A stretch of DNA of 64,000 nucleotides from an uncultured Gallionellaceae bacterium (GTDB taxonomy: Bacteria; Pseudomonadota; Gammaproteobacteria; Burkholderiales; Gallionellaceae): contig CAINCU010000014.1 in assembly GCA_903847155.1 (NCBI GenBank), forward strand, positions 1-64,000. The letters run 5' to 3'. Positions 24,658-32,476 of this stretch are shown piece after piece. The translations under genes and the position numbers were made by a program. The notes beneath the pieces were generated by a model. The model made no database searches. It was not told where the DNA came from and saw nothing but the letters and a program-made list of their open reading frames with translations. Position 1 is the stretch's first letter, and each line of letters opens with the position of its first letter.

Positions 24658-26091
24658 ATGAAATACATCTCTACACGCGGCAATACGCCCGCCAAAACTT
24701 TTACTGAAATCCTGCTGGGCGGTCTCGCGCCTGATGGTGGTTTGTATCTGCCGGAGCAGTATCCGCAAGTGACGCGCGCCGAGCTGGATGCGTGGCGTTC
24801 ACTGTCTTACGCTGACCTCGCTTTTGCGGTGCTGTCCAAGTTTGCTACCGATATTCCGGCGGCTGATCTGAAGGCCATCATCAGCAAGACTTACACTGCC
24901 GAGGTGTATTGCAATGGTCGCGCCGACAGCGATGCCACGCAGATCACGCCGTTGCGCACGCTGAGCGAAGGGGTGCATATCCTCGAACTTTCCAACGGGC
25001 CGACGCTGGCGTTCAAGGACATGGCGATGCAGTTGATCGGCAATCTGTTCGAGTACGCGCTGGCGAAGCAGCATGATGAGTTGAATATTCTCGGTGCGAC
25101 TTCCGGCGATACCGGCTCCGCTGCCGAATATGCGATGCGCGGCAAGCGCGGTATCCGCGTGTTCATGTTGTCGCCGAACGGCAAGATGAGCGCGTTCCAG
25201 CGCGCGCAGATGTATTCGCTGCAAGACCCGAACATTTTCAACCTCGCGGTTAACGGTATGTTCGACGACGCGCAGGATATGGTGAAGGCGGTGTCCAACG
25301 ACCACGCATTCAAGGCCAAGTACAAGATCGGCACGGTGAATTCGATCAACTGGGCGCGCGTGTCGGCGCAGGTGGTGTATTACTTCAAGGGTTATTTCGC
25401 GGCGACCAAATCCAACGATGAGCAAGTGGCGTTCGCAGTGCCTTCCGGCAACTTCGGCAACATCTGCGCCGGACACATCGCGCGCATGATGGGCTTGCCG
25501 ATTGGACAATTGATCCTCGCCACCAACGAGAACGACGTGCTCGACGAATTTTTCCGCACCGGCGTGTATCGCCCGCGTGGCACCGACCACACTTATGAAA
25601 CCAGCAGTCCGTCGATGGACATCTCCAAGGCCAGCAACTTCGAGCGTTTCGTGTTCGATCTGGTCGGACGCGACGGCGCGAAGGTGCGCGAGTTCTGGAG
25701 CAAGGTGGACAAGGGCGGCTCGTTCGACATCAAGGACACGGAGTGCTGGCACGCGCTGCCGAAGTTCGATTTTGCTTCCGGCAAGAGTTCGCACCAGGAT
25801 CGCCTGAAAACGATCCGCGAAGTGTGGCAGGAATACGGCGTGATGATAGACACGCACACCGCAGACGGCCTGAAAGTCGGCCTCGAACAACGCCGCCCCA
25901 GCTTGCCGCTGATCTGTCTGGAAACCGCGCTGCCCGCCAAGTTCGCCGAGACGATTCAGGAAGCGCTGGGTCGTCAGCCGGAGCGTCCGGTTGCGATGGA
26001 AGGCATCGAGAATCTGCCGCAACGCTGCGAAGTGATGGATGCGGATGTGACGAAGTTGAAAGCGTTCATTGAAGCGAACGTGCCGCAGTAA
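24658..26091 (+). CDS. thrC: Threonine synthase
   Basis: A 477-residue protein of the long (yeast/proteobacterial) ThrC type. It has N-terminal 'STRGNTPAKTFTEILLGGLAPDGGLYLPE', the PLP lysine in 'GPTLAFKDMAMQ', 'GATSGDTGSAAEYAMRGK' for phosphate binding, and 'FAVPSGNFGNICAGH'. It converts O-phosphohomoserine to threonine. thrB (homoserine kinase) is not in the window. Confidence 0.97.
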   Translation: MKYISTRGNTPAKTFTEILLGGLAPDGGLYLPEQYPQVTRAELDAWRSLSYADLAFAVLSKFATDIPAADLKAIISKTYTAEVYCNGRADSDATQITPLRTLSEGVHILELSNGPTLAFKDMAMQLIGNLFEYALAKQHDELNILGATSGDTGSAAEYAMRGKRGIRVFMLSPNGKMSAFQRAQMYSLQDPNIFNLAVNGMFDDAQDMVKAVSNDHAFKAKYKIGTVNSINWARVSAQVVYYFKGYFAATKSNDEQVAFAVPSGNFGNICAGHIARMMGLPIGQLILATNENDVLDEFFRTGVYRPRGTDHTYETSSPSMDISKASNFERFVFDLVGRDGAKVREFWSKVDKGGSFDIKDTECWHALPKFDFASGKSSHQDRLKTIREVWQEYGVMIDTHTADGLKVGLEQRRPSLPLICLETALPAKFAETIQEALGRQPERPVAMEGIENLPQRCEVMDADVTKLKAFIEANVPQ

Positions 26092-26266
26092 GCACGCCTG
26101 TTTCCGCCTTTGCGGGAATACGCAGCTAATCAGTTAGCGGAATCAAAAAACCAGCCTCCTCTTGCCCGCTTCTCGCAAGCATAGACCTGTGCGGCGGGCA
26201 TTTCAAAGGGAACAGGCAGTGCCGGGATGGTAGAATTGCAAACCTTACGGCGGATGCGCCGCATTA

Positions 26267-26406
26267 GGGTGCTTCTAAAAATTCAAAGTTCTAAGCAAGA
26301 CAAGGCGCGAGAAAAAATTGCGACGCGGCATATTCGAAATATGTAAGGAGCAATTTTTTGTGAGCAACGCAGTATTGCGACGAAATTTGGATTTTTGGAA
26401 GTACCC
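26267..26406. mobile_element. MITE-like element, copy 2
   Basis: 140 bases with the same terminal inverted repeats as copy 1 (GGGTGCTTCTAAAAATTCAA at the left; the complement of GGGTACTTCCAAAAATCCAA at the right). ATTA directly flanks both ends (26263-26266 and 26407-26410), consistent with a 4-base target duplication. It lies just upstream of the ribB gene. The rest of the 335-base gap after thrC holds GC-rich hairpin-like sequence and a TAGAAT promoter-like box near 26230; no FMN riboswitch was found. Confidence 0.75.
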
Positions 26407-26426
26407 ATTATTTGAAAGTGTTACAC

Positions 26427-27527
26427 ATGACTGATATTGCACCAATCACCGAAATTATTGAAGAGATACGCGCCGGACGCATGGTAGTGCTGGTGGACGA
26501 AGAAGACCGTGAAAACGAGGGCGACTTGTTATTTGCCGCCGAATTTACCACACCGGAAAAGATCAACTTCATGGCCAAACACGGACGTGGCCTGATCTGT
26601 ATGACACTGACGCAGGAGCATTGCCAGCAACTCAACCTACCGCTGATGGTGCGCGACAATGGTTTGTCGCTGGCGACCAACTTCACCGTTTCCATTGAGG
26701 CCGCGACGGGTGTGACCACCGGCATTTCCGCTGCCGACCGTTCGCGCACCATTCAGGTTGCGGCGGACAAAAATGCCAAACCCGCCGACATCGTGCAACC
26801 CGGCCATATTTTTCCGCTGCGTGCACAACCCGGCGGTGTGCTGGTGCGCGCCGGACACACCGAAGCGGGATGCGATCTGGCGCAACTGGCGGGCGTGGTG
26901 CCGGCCTCGGTGATCTGCGAGATTCTCAAGGAAGACGGCGAAATGGCGCGCCTGCCCGACCTAATCCCTTTCGCCAAAGAACACGGTCTGAAGATCGGCA
27001 CCATCGCCGACTTGATTGAATATCGCAGCCACCACGAGACGCTGATCGAGCGCGTAGCGCGGCGTACCGTCCAGACTGCCTACGGCGAACTCGATCTGGT
27101 GACCTACACCGACAAGACCTCGCAGCGCACCCATTTGGCCTTGGTGAAAGGCGACATCCAGCCGCAGAACGAAACGCTGGTGCGTGTGCACGAGCCGCTG
27201 TCGGCGCTGGACTTCCTGGAACAGGTCAGCCTGCCCAATACCACCAGTGTGCATGACGTGCTGAAAAGAATCAGTCAGTCCGATGCGGGCGTACTGGTAA
27301 TGATGCATCACACCGAAACCTCGGCAGATATATTGGCGCGTGCCGCCGCCATGCCCGAACCGCAACATGCAAAATGGGACCCGCGCAACTACGGCATCGG
27401 CGCGCAGATATTGCGCGACCTCAACGTCGGCAAGATGTGTCTGATCGCCACCCCGCGCAAGATGCCGAGCATGACCGGCTTCGGTTTGGAAGTGGTACGT
27501 TACTGTCAAAACAAGGATAAAAAATGA
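26427..27527 (+). CDS. ribBA: 3,4-dihydroxy-2-butanone-4-phosphate synthase fused to a degenerate GTP cyclohydrolase II domain (RibBX type)
   Basis: A 366-residue protein. The N-terminal half is a complete RibB: '[18 protein letters not shown]', '[10 protein letters not shown]', '[16 protein letters not shown]'. The C-terminal half has the fold of RibA ('[15 protein letters not shown]' onward) but lacks the zinc-binding cysteine cluster and the GTP-site residues; only two isolated cysteines remain near the end. It should make the four-carbon riboflavin precursor but not open GTP. This matches the RibBX variant known in Proteobacteria. ATG at 26427 is preferred to a TTG 15 bases upstream. It is coupled by ATGA overlap to ribH. 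Confidence 0.93.
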   Translation: MTDIAPITEIIEEIRAGRMVVLVDEEDRENEGDLLFAAEFTTPEKINFMAKHGRGLICMTLTQEHCQQLNLPLMVRDNGLSLATNFTVSIEAATGVTTGISAADRSRTIQVAADKNAKPADIVQPGHIFPLRAQPGGVLVRAGHTEAGCDLAQLAGVVPASVICEILKEDGEMARLPDLIPFAKEHGLKIGTIADLIEYRSHHETLIERVARRTVQTAYGELDLVTYTDKTSQRTHLALVKGDIQPQNETLVRVHEPLSALDFLEQVSLPNTTSVHDVLKRISQSDAGVLVMMHHTETSADILARAAAMPEPQHAKWDPRNYGIGAQILRDLNVGKMCLIATPRKMPSMTGFGLEVVRYCQNKDKK

Positions 27528-27976
27528 AAGAGATCGAACAAAACCTGAACGGCAAAGGCTTGCGCTTCGGTATCGTGCAAAGCCGTTTCAACACGCCGGT
27601 ATGCGAAGGTTTGTTGGGCGCATGCCGCGCACAACTGGTGCAAAGCGGCGTGAGCGAAAACGACATCACGCTGGCTACGGTGCCCGGTGCGCTGGAGATC
27701 CCGCTGGTGTTGCAGGCGATGGCGCAGAGCAAAAAATTCGACGCGCTGATCGCGCTGGGCGCGGTGATACGCGGTGACACATACCACTTTGAAGTAGTGT
27801 CCAACGAGTCGGCGCGCTGTGTGGGCAATGTGCAACTGCAATGCGGCGTGCCAATCGCCAATGCCATCCTCACCACCGATACCGACGAGCAAGCCGAAGT
27901 GCGCATGAGCGTCAAAGGCGCAGAAGCCGCGCTGGTTGCCATCGAAATGGTGCATCTGTTGAAGGCGCTTGCATGA
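27524..27976 (+). CDS. ribH: 6,7-dimethyl-8-ribityllumazine synthase
   Basis: A 150-residue lumazine synthase. It has '[12 protein letters not shown]' at the N-terminus, '[15 protein letters not shown]' in the middle and the active-site '[20 protein letters not shown]' with its catalytic His. It condenses the RibB product with the pyrimidine intermediate. Its start overlaps the upstream ribB stop and its end overlaps the nusB start (ATGA), giving a ribB-ribH-nusB operon typical of proteobacteria. Confidence 0.97.
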   Translation: MKEIEQNLNGKGLRFGIVQSRFNTPVCEGLLGACRAQLVQSGVSENDITLATVPGALEIPLVLQAMAQSKKFDALIALGAVIRGDTYHFEVVSNESARCVGNVQLQCGVPIANAILTTDTDEQAEVRMSVKGAEAALVAIEMVHLLKALA

Positions 27977-28425
27977 GCGAAAGCAAAAGCGCAACACCGG
28001 CCAAGAGCGCGCGTCACCGTGCGCGCGAACTGGCGATGCAAGGCATCTACGAATGGCGGGTTTCCGGCACGAGTGTGGCACTGATCGCCAAAGGCACAAG
28101 CGATGAAAAAAGTCTGGGGCGTTACGACCATGAATTTTTCAACAAATTGTTGAACGGTGCGATTGCGCAGCAAGAAGAATTGTCTGCGCAGTTCGCCCCG
28201 CTTCTGGATCGAGCCGTGAAAGAACTGAGTCCGGTCGAATTCTCCGTGTTGTTGCTGGGCGCTTATGAATTGACCCAGCATCCCGAAGTGCCGTATCGCG
28301 TAGTCATCAACGAAGCAGTGGAATTGGCCAAGACCTTTGGCGGCAGCGACGGCCACAAATTCGTCAACGGCGTGCTGGACAAGCTGGCGGCCAAAGTGCG
28401 CGCAGATGAAGTGAACGCGAAGTAA
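27973..28425 (+). CDS. nusB: Transcription antitermination factor NusB
   Basis: A 150-residue helical protein of NusB type. It has '[16 protein letters not shown]' near the N-terminus and '[55 protein letters not shown]' at the C-terminus. It works with NusE at boxA in rRNA antitermination. ATG at 27973 overlaps the ribH stop. Confidence 0.96.
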   Translation: MSESKSATPAKSARHRARELAMQGIYEWRVSGTSVALIAKGTSDEKSLGRYDHEFFNKLLNGAIAQQEELSAQFAPLLDRAVKELSPVEFSVLLLGAYELTQHPEVPYRVVINEAVELAKTFGGSDGHKFVNGVLDKLAAKVRADEVNAK

Positions 28426-28442
28426 TTAAAACATTTCACCAA

Positions 28443-28493
28443 ATAACCAGCGATTTGGCAGATGTTTTTGACTGCCTAGTCACTGGTTATATG
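28443..28493 (+). repeat. Covarying hairpin repeat, copy 3
   Basis: ATAACCAGCGATTTGGCAG ... CTGCCTAGTCACTGGTTAT forms a hairpin with an outer ATAACCAG/CTGGTTAT pair and an inner GGCAG/CTGCC stem. The flanks CGAyTTG and TAGTC are shared with the copies at 23.2 and 52.7 kb. It fills most of the nusB-thiL gap. Confidence 0.55.
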
Positions 28494-28509
28494 TTGAGGA
28501 TTTTGATTC

Positions 28510-29469
28510 ATGTCTGAATTTGATCTCATCCAACGCTACTTCACCCGGCCCGCCTCAAGCGCAATCCTCGGCGTGGGCGACGATGCGGCGCTGCTACGCG
28601 TGGGCGAAGGCATGGAGTTGGCCGTCTCCACCGACATGCTGGTCAGCGGCACGCACTTCTTTCCCGAAGCCGATCCATTCCTGTTGGGATACAAAACGCT
28701 GGCAGTGAACCTTTCCGACATGGCTGCCATGGGCGCAACACCGCGCTGGGCGACGCTGGCGCTAGCGTTACCGGACGTGAATGAAACCTGGCTGCAAAAA
28801 TTCAGCACGGGATTCTTTGCCTTGGCCGATGAATACAGAGTCGAACTCATCGGCGGCGACACCACGCGCGGCCCGCTCAATTTGTGCGTTACCATCATGG
28901 GCGAAGTGCCGCGCGACCAGGCATTGCGCCGCAACGGCGCGCAAGCCGGCGACGACATCTGGGTGTCGGGTGAATTGGGCGAAGCCGCGCTGGGTCTGGC
29001 GTACCTGCAAAGCGAAATCGAACTGGCTGAAGAACCCCGTATTTCCTGCCTTGCCGCCCTGCATCAACCGAGGCCGCGCGTGGCCTTGGGGTTGGCGTTG
29101 CGCGGCATCGCGCACAGCGCCATCGACATTTCTGACGGACTGCTGGCCGATCTCGGCCACATCCTTGAATGCTCGCATGTCGCCGCCGAAGTGCGCTATG
29201 ACAGATTGCCAATATCGCCGATATTCGAGTGTTGTGTAGAAAATAGAATCGAACTGACCCAACGTTGTGTGTTGTCCGGCGGCGACGATTACGAATTATG
29301 TTTTACCGTACCGGTTGCACGGCGTGCGGAGGTCGAGACGCTGGCAATCCGCCTGCATCTGCCGCTGACCCGTATCGGCAAGATCGTGTCCGGGAGCGGA
29401 TGCAAAGTGCGCGCGGGAAACGGCAGTGTGATAACAATCGAGAAAGGCGGCTATGAGCACTTCGCGTGA
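28510..29469 (+). CDS. thiL: Thiamine-monophosphate kinase
   Basis: A 319-residue ThiL/AIR-synthase-fold kinase. It has 'EFDLIQRYF' at the start, 'GVGDDAALL', 'VSTDMLVSGTHFFPEADPFLLGYKTLAVNLSDMAAMGA' and 'GGDTTRGPLNLCVTIMG'. 'DISDGLLADLGHI' and 'SGGDDYELCFTV' lie near the C-terminus. It phosphorylates TMP to the cofactor TDP. It overlaps pgpA by 17 bases. Confidence 0.96.
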   Translation: MSEFDLIQRYFTRPASSAILGVGDDAALLRVGEGMELAVSTDMLVSGTHFFPEADPFLLGYKTLAVNLSDMAAMGATPRWATLALALPDVNETWLQKFSTGFFALADEYRVELIGGDTTRGPLNLCVTIMGEVPRDQALRRNGAQAGDDIWVSGELGEAALGLAYLQSEIELAEEPRISCLAALHQPRPRVALGLALRGIAHSAIDISDGLLADLGHILECSHVAAEVRYDRLPISPIFECCVENRIELTQRCVLSGGDDYELCFTVPVARRAEVETLAIRLHLPLTRIGKIVSGSGCKVRAGNGSVITIEKGGYEHFA

Positions 29470-29962
29470 CGACCAATTGCGTCTAAAACCGACCTGGGGA
29501 TTTTTATTCAGTCATCCGGCGCATTTTCTTTCCTTCGGTTTCGGCGCCGGGCTGTCGCCGCGCGCACCCGGCACAGCGGGCACGCTGGTGGCCTTTCCTA
29601 TGTACTGGTTTCTCGCACCGCGCCTGAGCGATGCCATGTTCATTTTCGCGCTGATCTGGGCATTCGCTTTCGGCGTATGGGTATGTGATATCACCGGCAA
29701 GGCGCTGGGCGTGGCGGATTATGGCGGCATCGTGTGGGACGAGATCGTGGCCTTCCTGCTGGTGCTGTTTTTCACACCGGACGGATTGGTGTGGCAAGTG
29801 CTGGCGTTCTCGCTGTTCCGCTTCTTCGACATCATCAAACCGCAACCCATACGCCATTTCGACCAAACCTGGCACGGCGGTCTCGGCGTGATGTTCGACG
29901 ACATCCTGGCGGCGGGCTACGCGTTGTTGTGTCTCGCCTTCATCAAAAGCGTTCTGATATGA
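29453..29962 (+). CDS. pgpA: Phosphatidylglycerophosphatase A
   Basis: A 169-residue membrane phosphatase with 'HFLSFGFGAGLSPRAPGTAGTLVAFP' at the N-terminus, 'GIVWDEIVAFLLV' in the middle and 'FRFFDIIKPQPIRHFDQTWHGGLGVMFDDILAAGYA' at the end. It dephosphorylates PGP to phosphatidylglycerol. thiL-pgpA adjacency is common in proteobacteria. Its stop overlaps the nuclease gene start (ATGA). Confidence 0.95.
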   Translation: MSTSRDDQLRLKPTWGFLFSHPAHFLSFGFGAGLSPRAPGTAGTLVAFPMYWFLAPRLSDAMFIFALIWAFAFGVWVCDITGKALGVADYGGIVWDEIVAFLLVLFFTPDGLVWQVLAFSLFRFFDIIKPQPIRHFDQTWHGGLGVMFDDILAAGYALLCLAFIKSVLI

Positions 29963-30633
29963 GGATGCTCATCGCATTGTTGTGTTGTCTTGCGCTGAGT
30001 GTTCAAGCCGAGACTTTCAGCGCCCAAGTCATCATGGTGATGGACGGCGATACGGTGATGGTGTTGCACGACGGGCAGAAAATAAAAATCCGTTTGGCCA
30101 ATATCGACGCACCGGAAAAAGCCCAAACCTTCGGCCAGCAAGCGCGCGACTCGTTGCAGGAAATGATAGGCAAGAAACAAGTGCAGATCGACAGTCAAGC
30201 CATCGATCAATACGGGCGCGTTGTCGGCACCATTTCGCTGGACGGACGCAACATCAACCAGCAGCAAGTGCAGCGCGGCATGGCGTGGGAATACTCGCAT
30301 TTCCACAGCGATAAGACTTACCTCGCCCTGCAAAGTGATGCGCAACAAGCGCGACGCGGGCTATGGTCGCAAGCTAATCCACAACCGCCGTGGGCATGGC
30401 GCAAACAGCATCCCTCAACACAGCCTGCCTCGAATGCCAGGCAAATCCAGGCTTTCAGCACTGCCACACCGCAACCGGTTTACGATGCAGCCTGCGGCAA
30501 GAAACTCCTCTGCGCTGAAATGTCTTCTTGCGACGAAGCGGTTTTTTACCTCACACACTGCGGTGTGAAGTCACTGGACGGAAACAATAATGGCGTACCG
30601 TGCGAGAGCTTGTGTAACGGAGCGAAGAAATAA
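29959..30633 (+). CDS. Secreted thermonuclease-like protein with excalibur domain
   Basis: A 224-residue protein. A signal peptide (residues 1-17, ending SVQA) leads to a staphylococcal-nuclease-like domain (about 20-145) with 'VMDGDTVMV', 'LANIDAPEKAQTFGQQARDSL' and 'DQYGRVVGTISLDGRNIN'. The C-terminus (about 178-222) is an excalibur calcium-binding domain: 'CGKKLLCAEMSSCDEAVFYL' followed by 'LDGNNNGVPCESLC'. It is expected to cut nucleic acid outside the cytoplasm. ATG at 29959 overlaps the pgpA stop. Confidence 0.9.
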   Translation: MRMLIALLCCLALSVQAETFSAQVIMVMDGDTVMVLHDGQKIKIRLANIDAPEKAQTFGQQARDSLQEMIGKKQVQIDSQAIDQYGRVVGTISLDGRNINQQQVQRGMAWEYSHFHSDKTYLALQSDAQQARRGLWSQANPQPPWAWRKQHPSTQPASNARQIQAFSTATPQPVYDAACGKKLLCAEMSSCDEAVFYLTHCGVKSLDGNNNGVPCESLCNGAKK

Positions 30634-30680
30634 TTATCAGCAGTCAGTCTTTAAATTTAGCAACCAGAAAAGGAAACAGC

Positions 30681-30920
30681 ATGAACAAGGAAGAAGTCAT
30701 CAATATCATAGAAAACACGCTCAAGAGCGGTGACAAATTGCCGGGAATGTTCGACATCCCCAAGATCATGGGCATTCGCTCCGAGCTGCAATCCTGCAGC
30801 TCGATCGATGATGTATTGAACATCATCGACAATCACAAAGACCTCATCTGCAAGGCTTTCGGTTTGAGCGAAGACGTGATCGCCGGGGCGGTGGAGAAGA
30901 TCAAGGCGCTGGAAAGCTAA
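30681..30920 (+). CDS. Small conserved-looking protein of unknown function
   Basis: A 79-residue acidic, mostly helical protein (MNKEEVINIIENTLKSGDKLPG..., ending EKIKALES) with no signal peptide and one pair of cysteines about 30 residues apart. AAAAGGAAAC precedes the ATG at suitable spacing, and codon use resembles the neighbours, so it looks real. No family is recognised. It stands 47 bases after the nuclease gene and about 200 bases before a terminator, so it may be the last gene of that transcript. Confidence 0.6.
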   Translation: MNKEEVINIIENTLKSGDKLPGMFDIPKIMGIRSELQSCSSIDDVLNIIDNHKDLICKAFGLSEDVIAGAVEKIKALES

Positions 30921-31036
30921 TGCTGTTGGGCACGAATGGCACTCATTTGAATTTTCAAAATCGCACTGATACAACGCGCGCCATCACCAGACAATCCAGC
31001 CATGAATAACTTTCAATTCATTTGCCGTTTCCGCGT

Positions 31037-31066
31037 CATGCCTTGCGCCAATCTGCGTAAGGCATG
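31037..31066. repeat. 12-base-pair stem-loop after the 79-residue gene
   Basis: CATGCCTTGCGC pairs with GCGTAAGGCATG (one wobble) across CAATCT. It precedes the intrinsic terminator at 31125. Its role is unknown; it may be an RNA processing or stabilising element. The remaining 31161-31500 region shows no convincing gene. Confidence 0.4.
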
Positions 31067-31124
31067 GCATCGCGTGCAGGGTGGTGTGGGGAGTTAGCGT
31101 TTGGTTTTTGCAGTTGTAACTTTC

Positions 31125-31161
31125 AACAGGCCGCAGAACTTTCTGTGGCCTGTTTGTTTTT
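31125..31161 (+). terminator. Intrinsic terminator
   Basis: AACAGGCCGCAGAA pairs with TTCTGTGGCCTGTT (one G-U pair) and is followed by TGTTTTT. It ends the transcript that carries the nuclease and small-protein genes. Confidence 0.8.
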
Positions 31162-31514
31162 GGCTGTCCCCTTTGGCAAGTTCAGGGCGAATGGGGCGAT
31201 AGATATTCAGCTTAGGACTGAGCGGAGGGTTTTATCGAGGCTGGATAACGGAGCTTATTGGGTCTGACTTTGGTCTGATTATTTGGGCACTATGGTCTTG
31301 CTCACTTCGAGCTTATGGTCTATGGCGTTCCTTACCGGATTGAGGAAAATGCCATTTGTGAACGGGTCATTTTTGATACAGCGACTCAGGTTTTTTTGGT
31401 ACCAAGCAAATTTTCATTTGCGCAGTTTGGAAACCATGTTGAAGTCCCTGCCATACTGATTTTTGCCAGTCTGGTCAGTGTAAAAATTGAAACATAATTA
31501 CTATTGGAGAAGCC

Positions 31515-31871
31515 ATGAAAAGTCGTTCAAGCATCATTACTTTGTTGTTCGGAGTTATTCCCATGATGGTTGCATTTTCGGCCGTTGCCGCCGAGCCCGA
31601 GCCCATAGATGCCAATGCAGCGATCAAATTGGCTCGTAGCTCGAGTTGCCTGCGCTGCCACGGCGTGAACAAGAAAAAAGAAGGCCCGTCCTACAAAGTT
31701 ATCGCGGCGTTTTACGCGAATAATAAGGACGCAGAGGATGTATTGATTGAGCATGTGACTACCGGCCCCAAAGTTAAATTTACAGATGGCCACAAGGAGA
31801 GTCATAAGTCACTCGCGGACAAGAATCCAGAGCAAATAAGGAATCTGATTCGCTGGATTCTTGCACAATAA
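31515..31871 (+). CDS. Periplasmic monoheme c-type cytochrome
   Basis: A 118-residue protein with a signal peptide (cleavage near VAA-EP, residue 26) and one heme motif CLRCH at residues 45-49. The fold around it ('GPSYKVIAAFYA...NLIRWIL') is that of small class I cytochromes. The mature protein has no methionine, so the usual Met heme ligand is absent; a His in 'ESHKSL' is conserved with the next gene and could be the distal ligand. GGAG lies before the ATG. The gene is followed by a paralog and a multiheme cytochrome. Confidence 0.88.
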   Translation: MKSRSSIITLLFGVIPMMVAFSAVAAEPEPIDANAAIKLARSSSCLRCHGVNKKKEGPSYKVIAAFYANNKDAEDVLIEHVTTGPKVKFTDGHKESHKSLADKNPEQIRNLIRWILAQ

Positions 31872-32004
31872 TTAATTAGGGTATGTAGCGTCAGCGTACA
31901 GGTTGAATTAATGTCAGGGGCATTACGCTGACGCTGGAAAGAGGCAGTATCACTATGCCCTTGCACATTTGAAATTTCAATTAAACAGGCAATAGGGGAA
32001 AAAA

Positions 32005-32355
32005 ATGAAACGAGTATTGTCCATAACCGCAAGCCTTCTCTTCAGTGCAGCATTGCTCTCGGCAACACACGTGGCACAAGCGGCCAATTTTGATGCCGAA
32101 GCGGCGAAAACTCTGGCTGATGATAACGAATGCTCCAAGTGCCACAGTATAGATAAAACGAAGAAAGGGCCCTCGTACAAGAAAATCGCGGCGAAGTACA
32201 AAGGCAAGGCAGATGCTGAAGCCAAACTGCTCAAACACCTTACCACAGGTCCGAAAGTCAAGCTTGAGGATGGTTCCACAGTGGATCACAAGATCATCGA
32301 ATCCAAAGATGAAGCCGAAACCAAGAATCTGATTCACTGGATTCTCTCGCTCTAA
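32005..32355 (+). CDS. Periplasmic monoheme c-type cytochrome, paralog of the preceding gene
   Basis: A 116-residue protein with a signal peptide (cleavage near AQA-AN, residue 27) and heme motif CSKCH at residues 43-47. It shares 'KGPSYK.IAA.Y', 'TTGPKVK' and 'NLIHWIL' with the upstream cytochrome, so the pair is a tandem duplication. It too has no Met after the signal peptide; the His in 'VDHKII' aligns with the candidate ligand in the paralog. GGGGAAAA precedes the ATG. Likely function: electron carrier for the CbcL-like protein encoded 120 bases downstream. Confidence 0.88.
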   Translation: MKRVLSITASLLFSAALLSATHVAQAANFDAEAAKTLADDNECSKCHSIDKTKKGPSYKKIAAKYKGKADAEAKLLKHLTTGPKVKLEDGSTVDHKIIESKDEAETKNLIHWILSL

Positions 32356-32476
32356 CTAATTCAGTCGAAGGCCCGCAGATGGTATTCCGTCTGCGGTGAT
32401 AGTTGCATGAAGGTTTCCGGGCCTTCAATTCTGGTCGGTTTCCCCCCGGCGCTTCGCTATCTAAAAGACAGAAATC

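Noticed and set aside
23283-24695. 470-codon minus-strand open frame opposite hom
   Set aside because: It is a shadow of homoserine dehydrogenase; the composition is typical of antisense frames in GC-rich coding DNA.
24799-26022. 407-codon minus-strand open frame opposite thrC
   Set aside because: It is a shadow of threonine synthase with no ribosome binding site or domain.
26092-26266. Possible FMN riboswitch upstream of the ribB gene
   Set aside because: The conserved RFN-element blocks are absent; only unrelated hairpin-like sequence and a promoter-like box are seen.
31002-31097. 31-codon plus-strand frame after the 79-residue gene
   Set aside because: It has no ribosome binding site and contains the stem-loop at 31037-31066, which better explains the sequence.
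31315-31497. 60-codon frame upstream of the first cytochrome
   Set aside because: No ribosome binding site, no family resemblance and A+T-rich non-coding character; more likely the leader region of the cytochrome genes.
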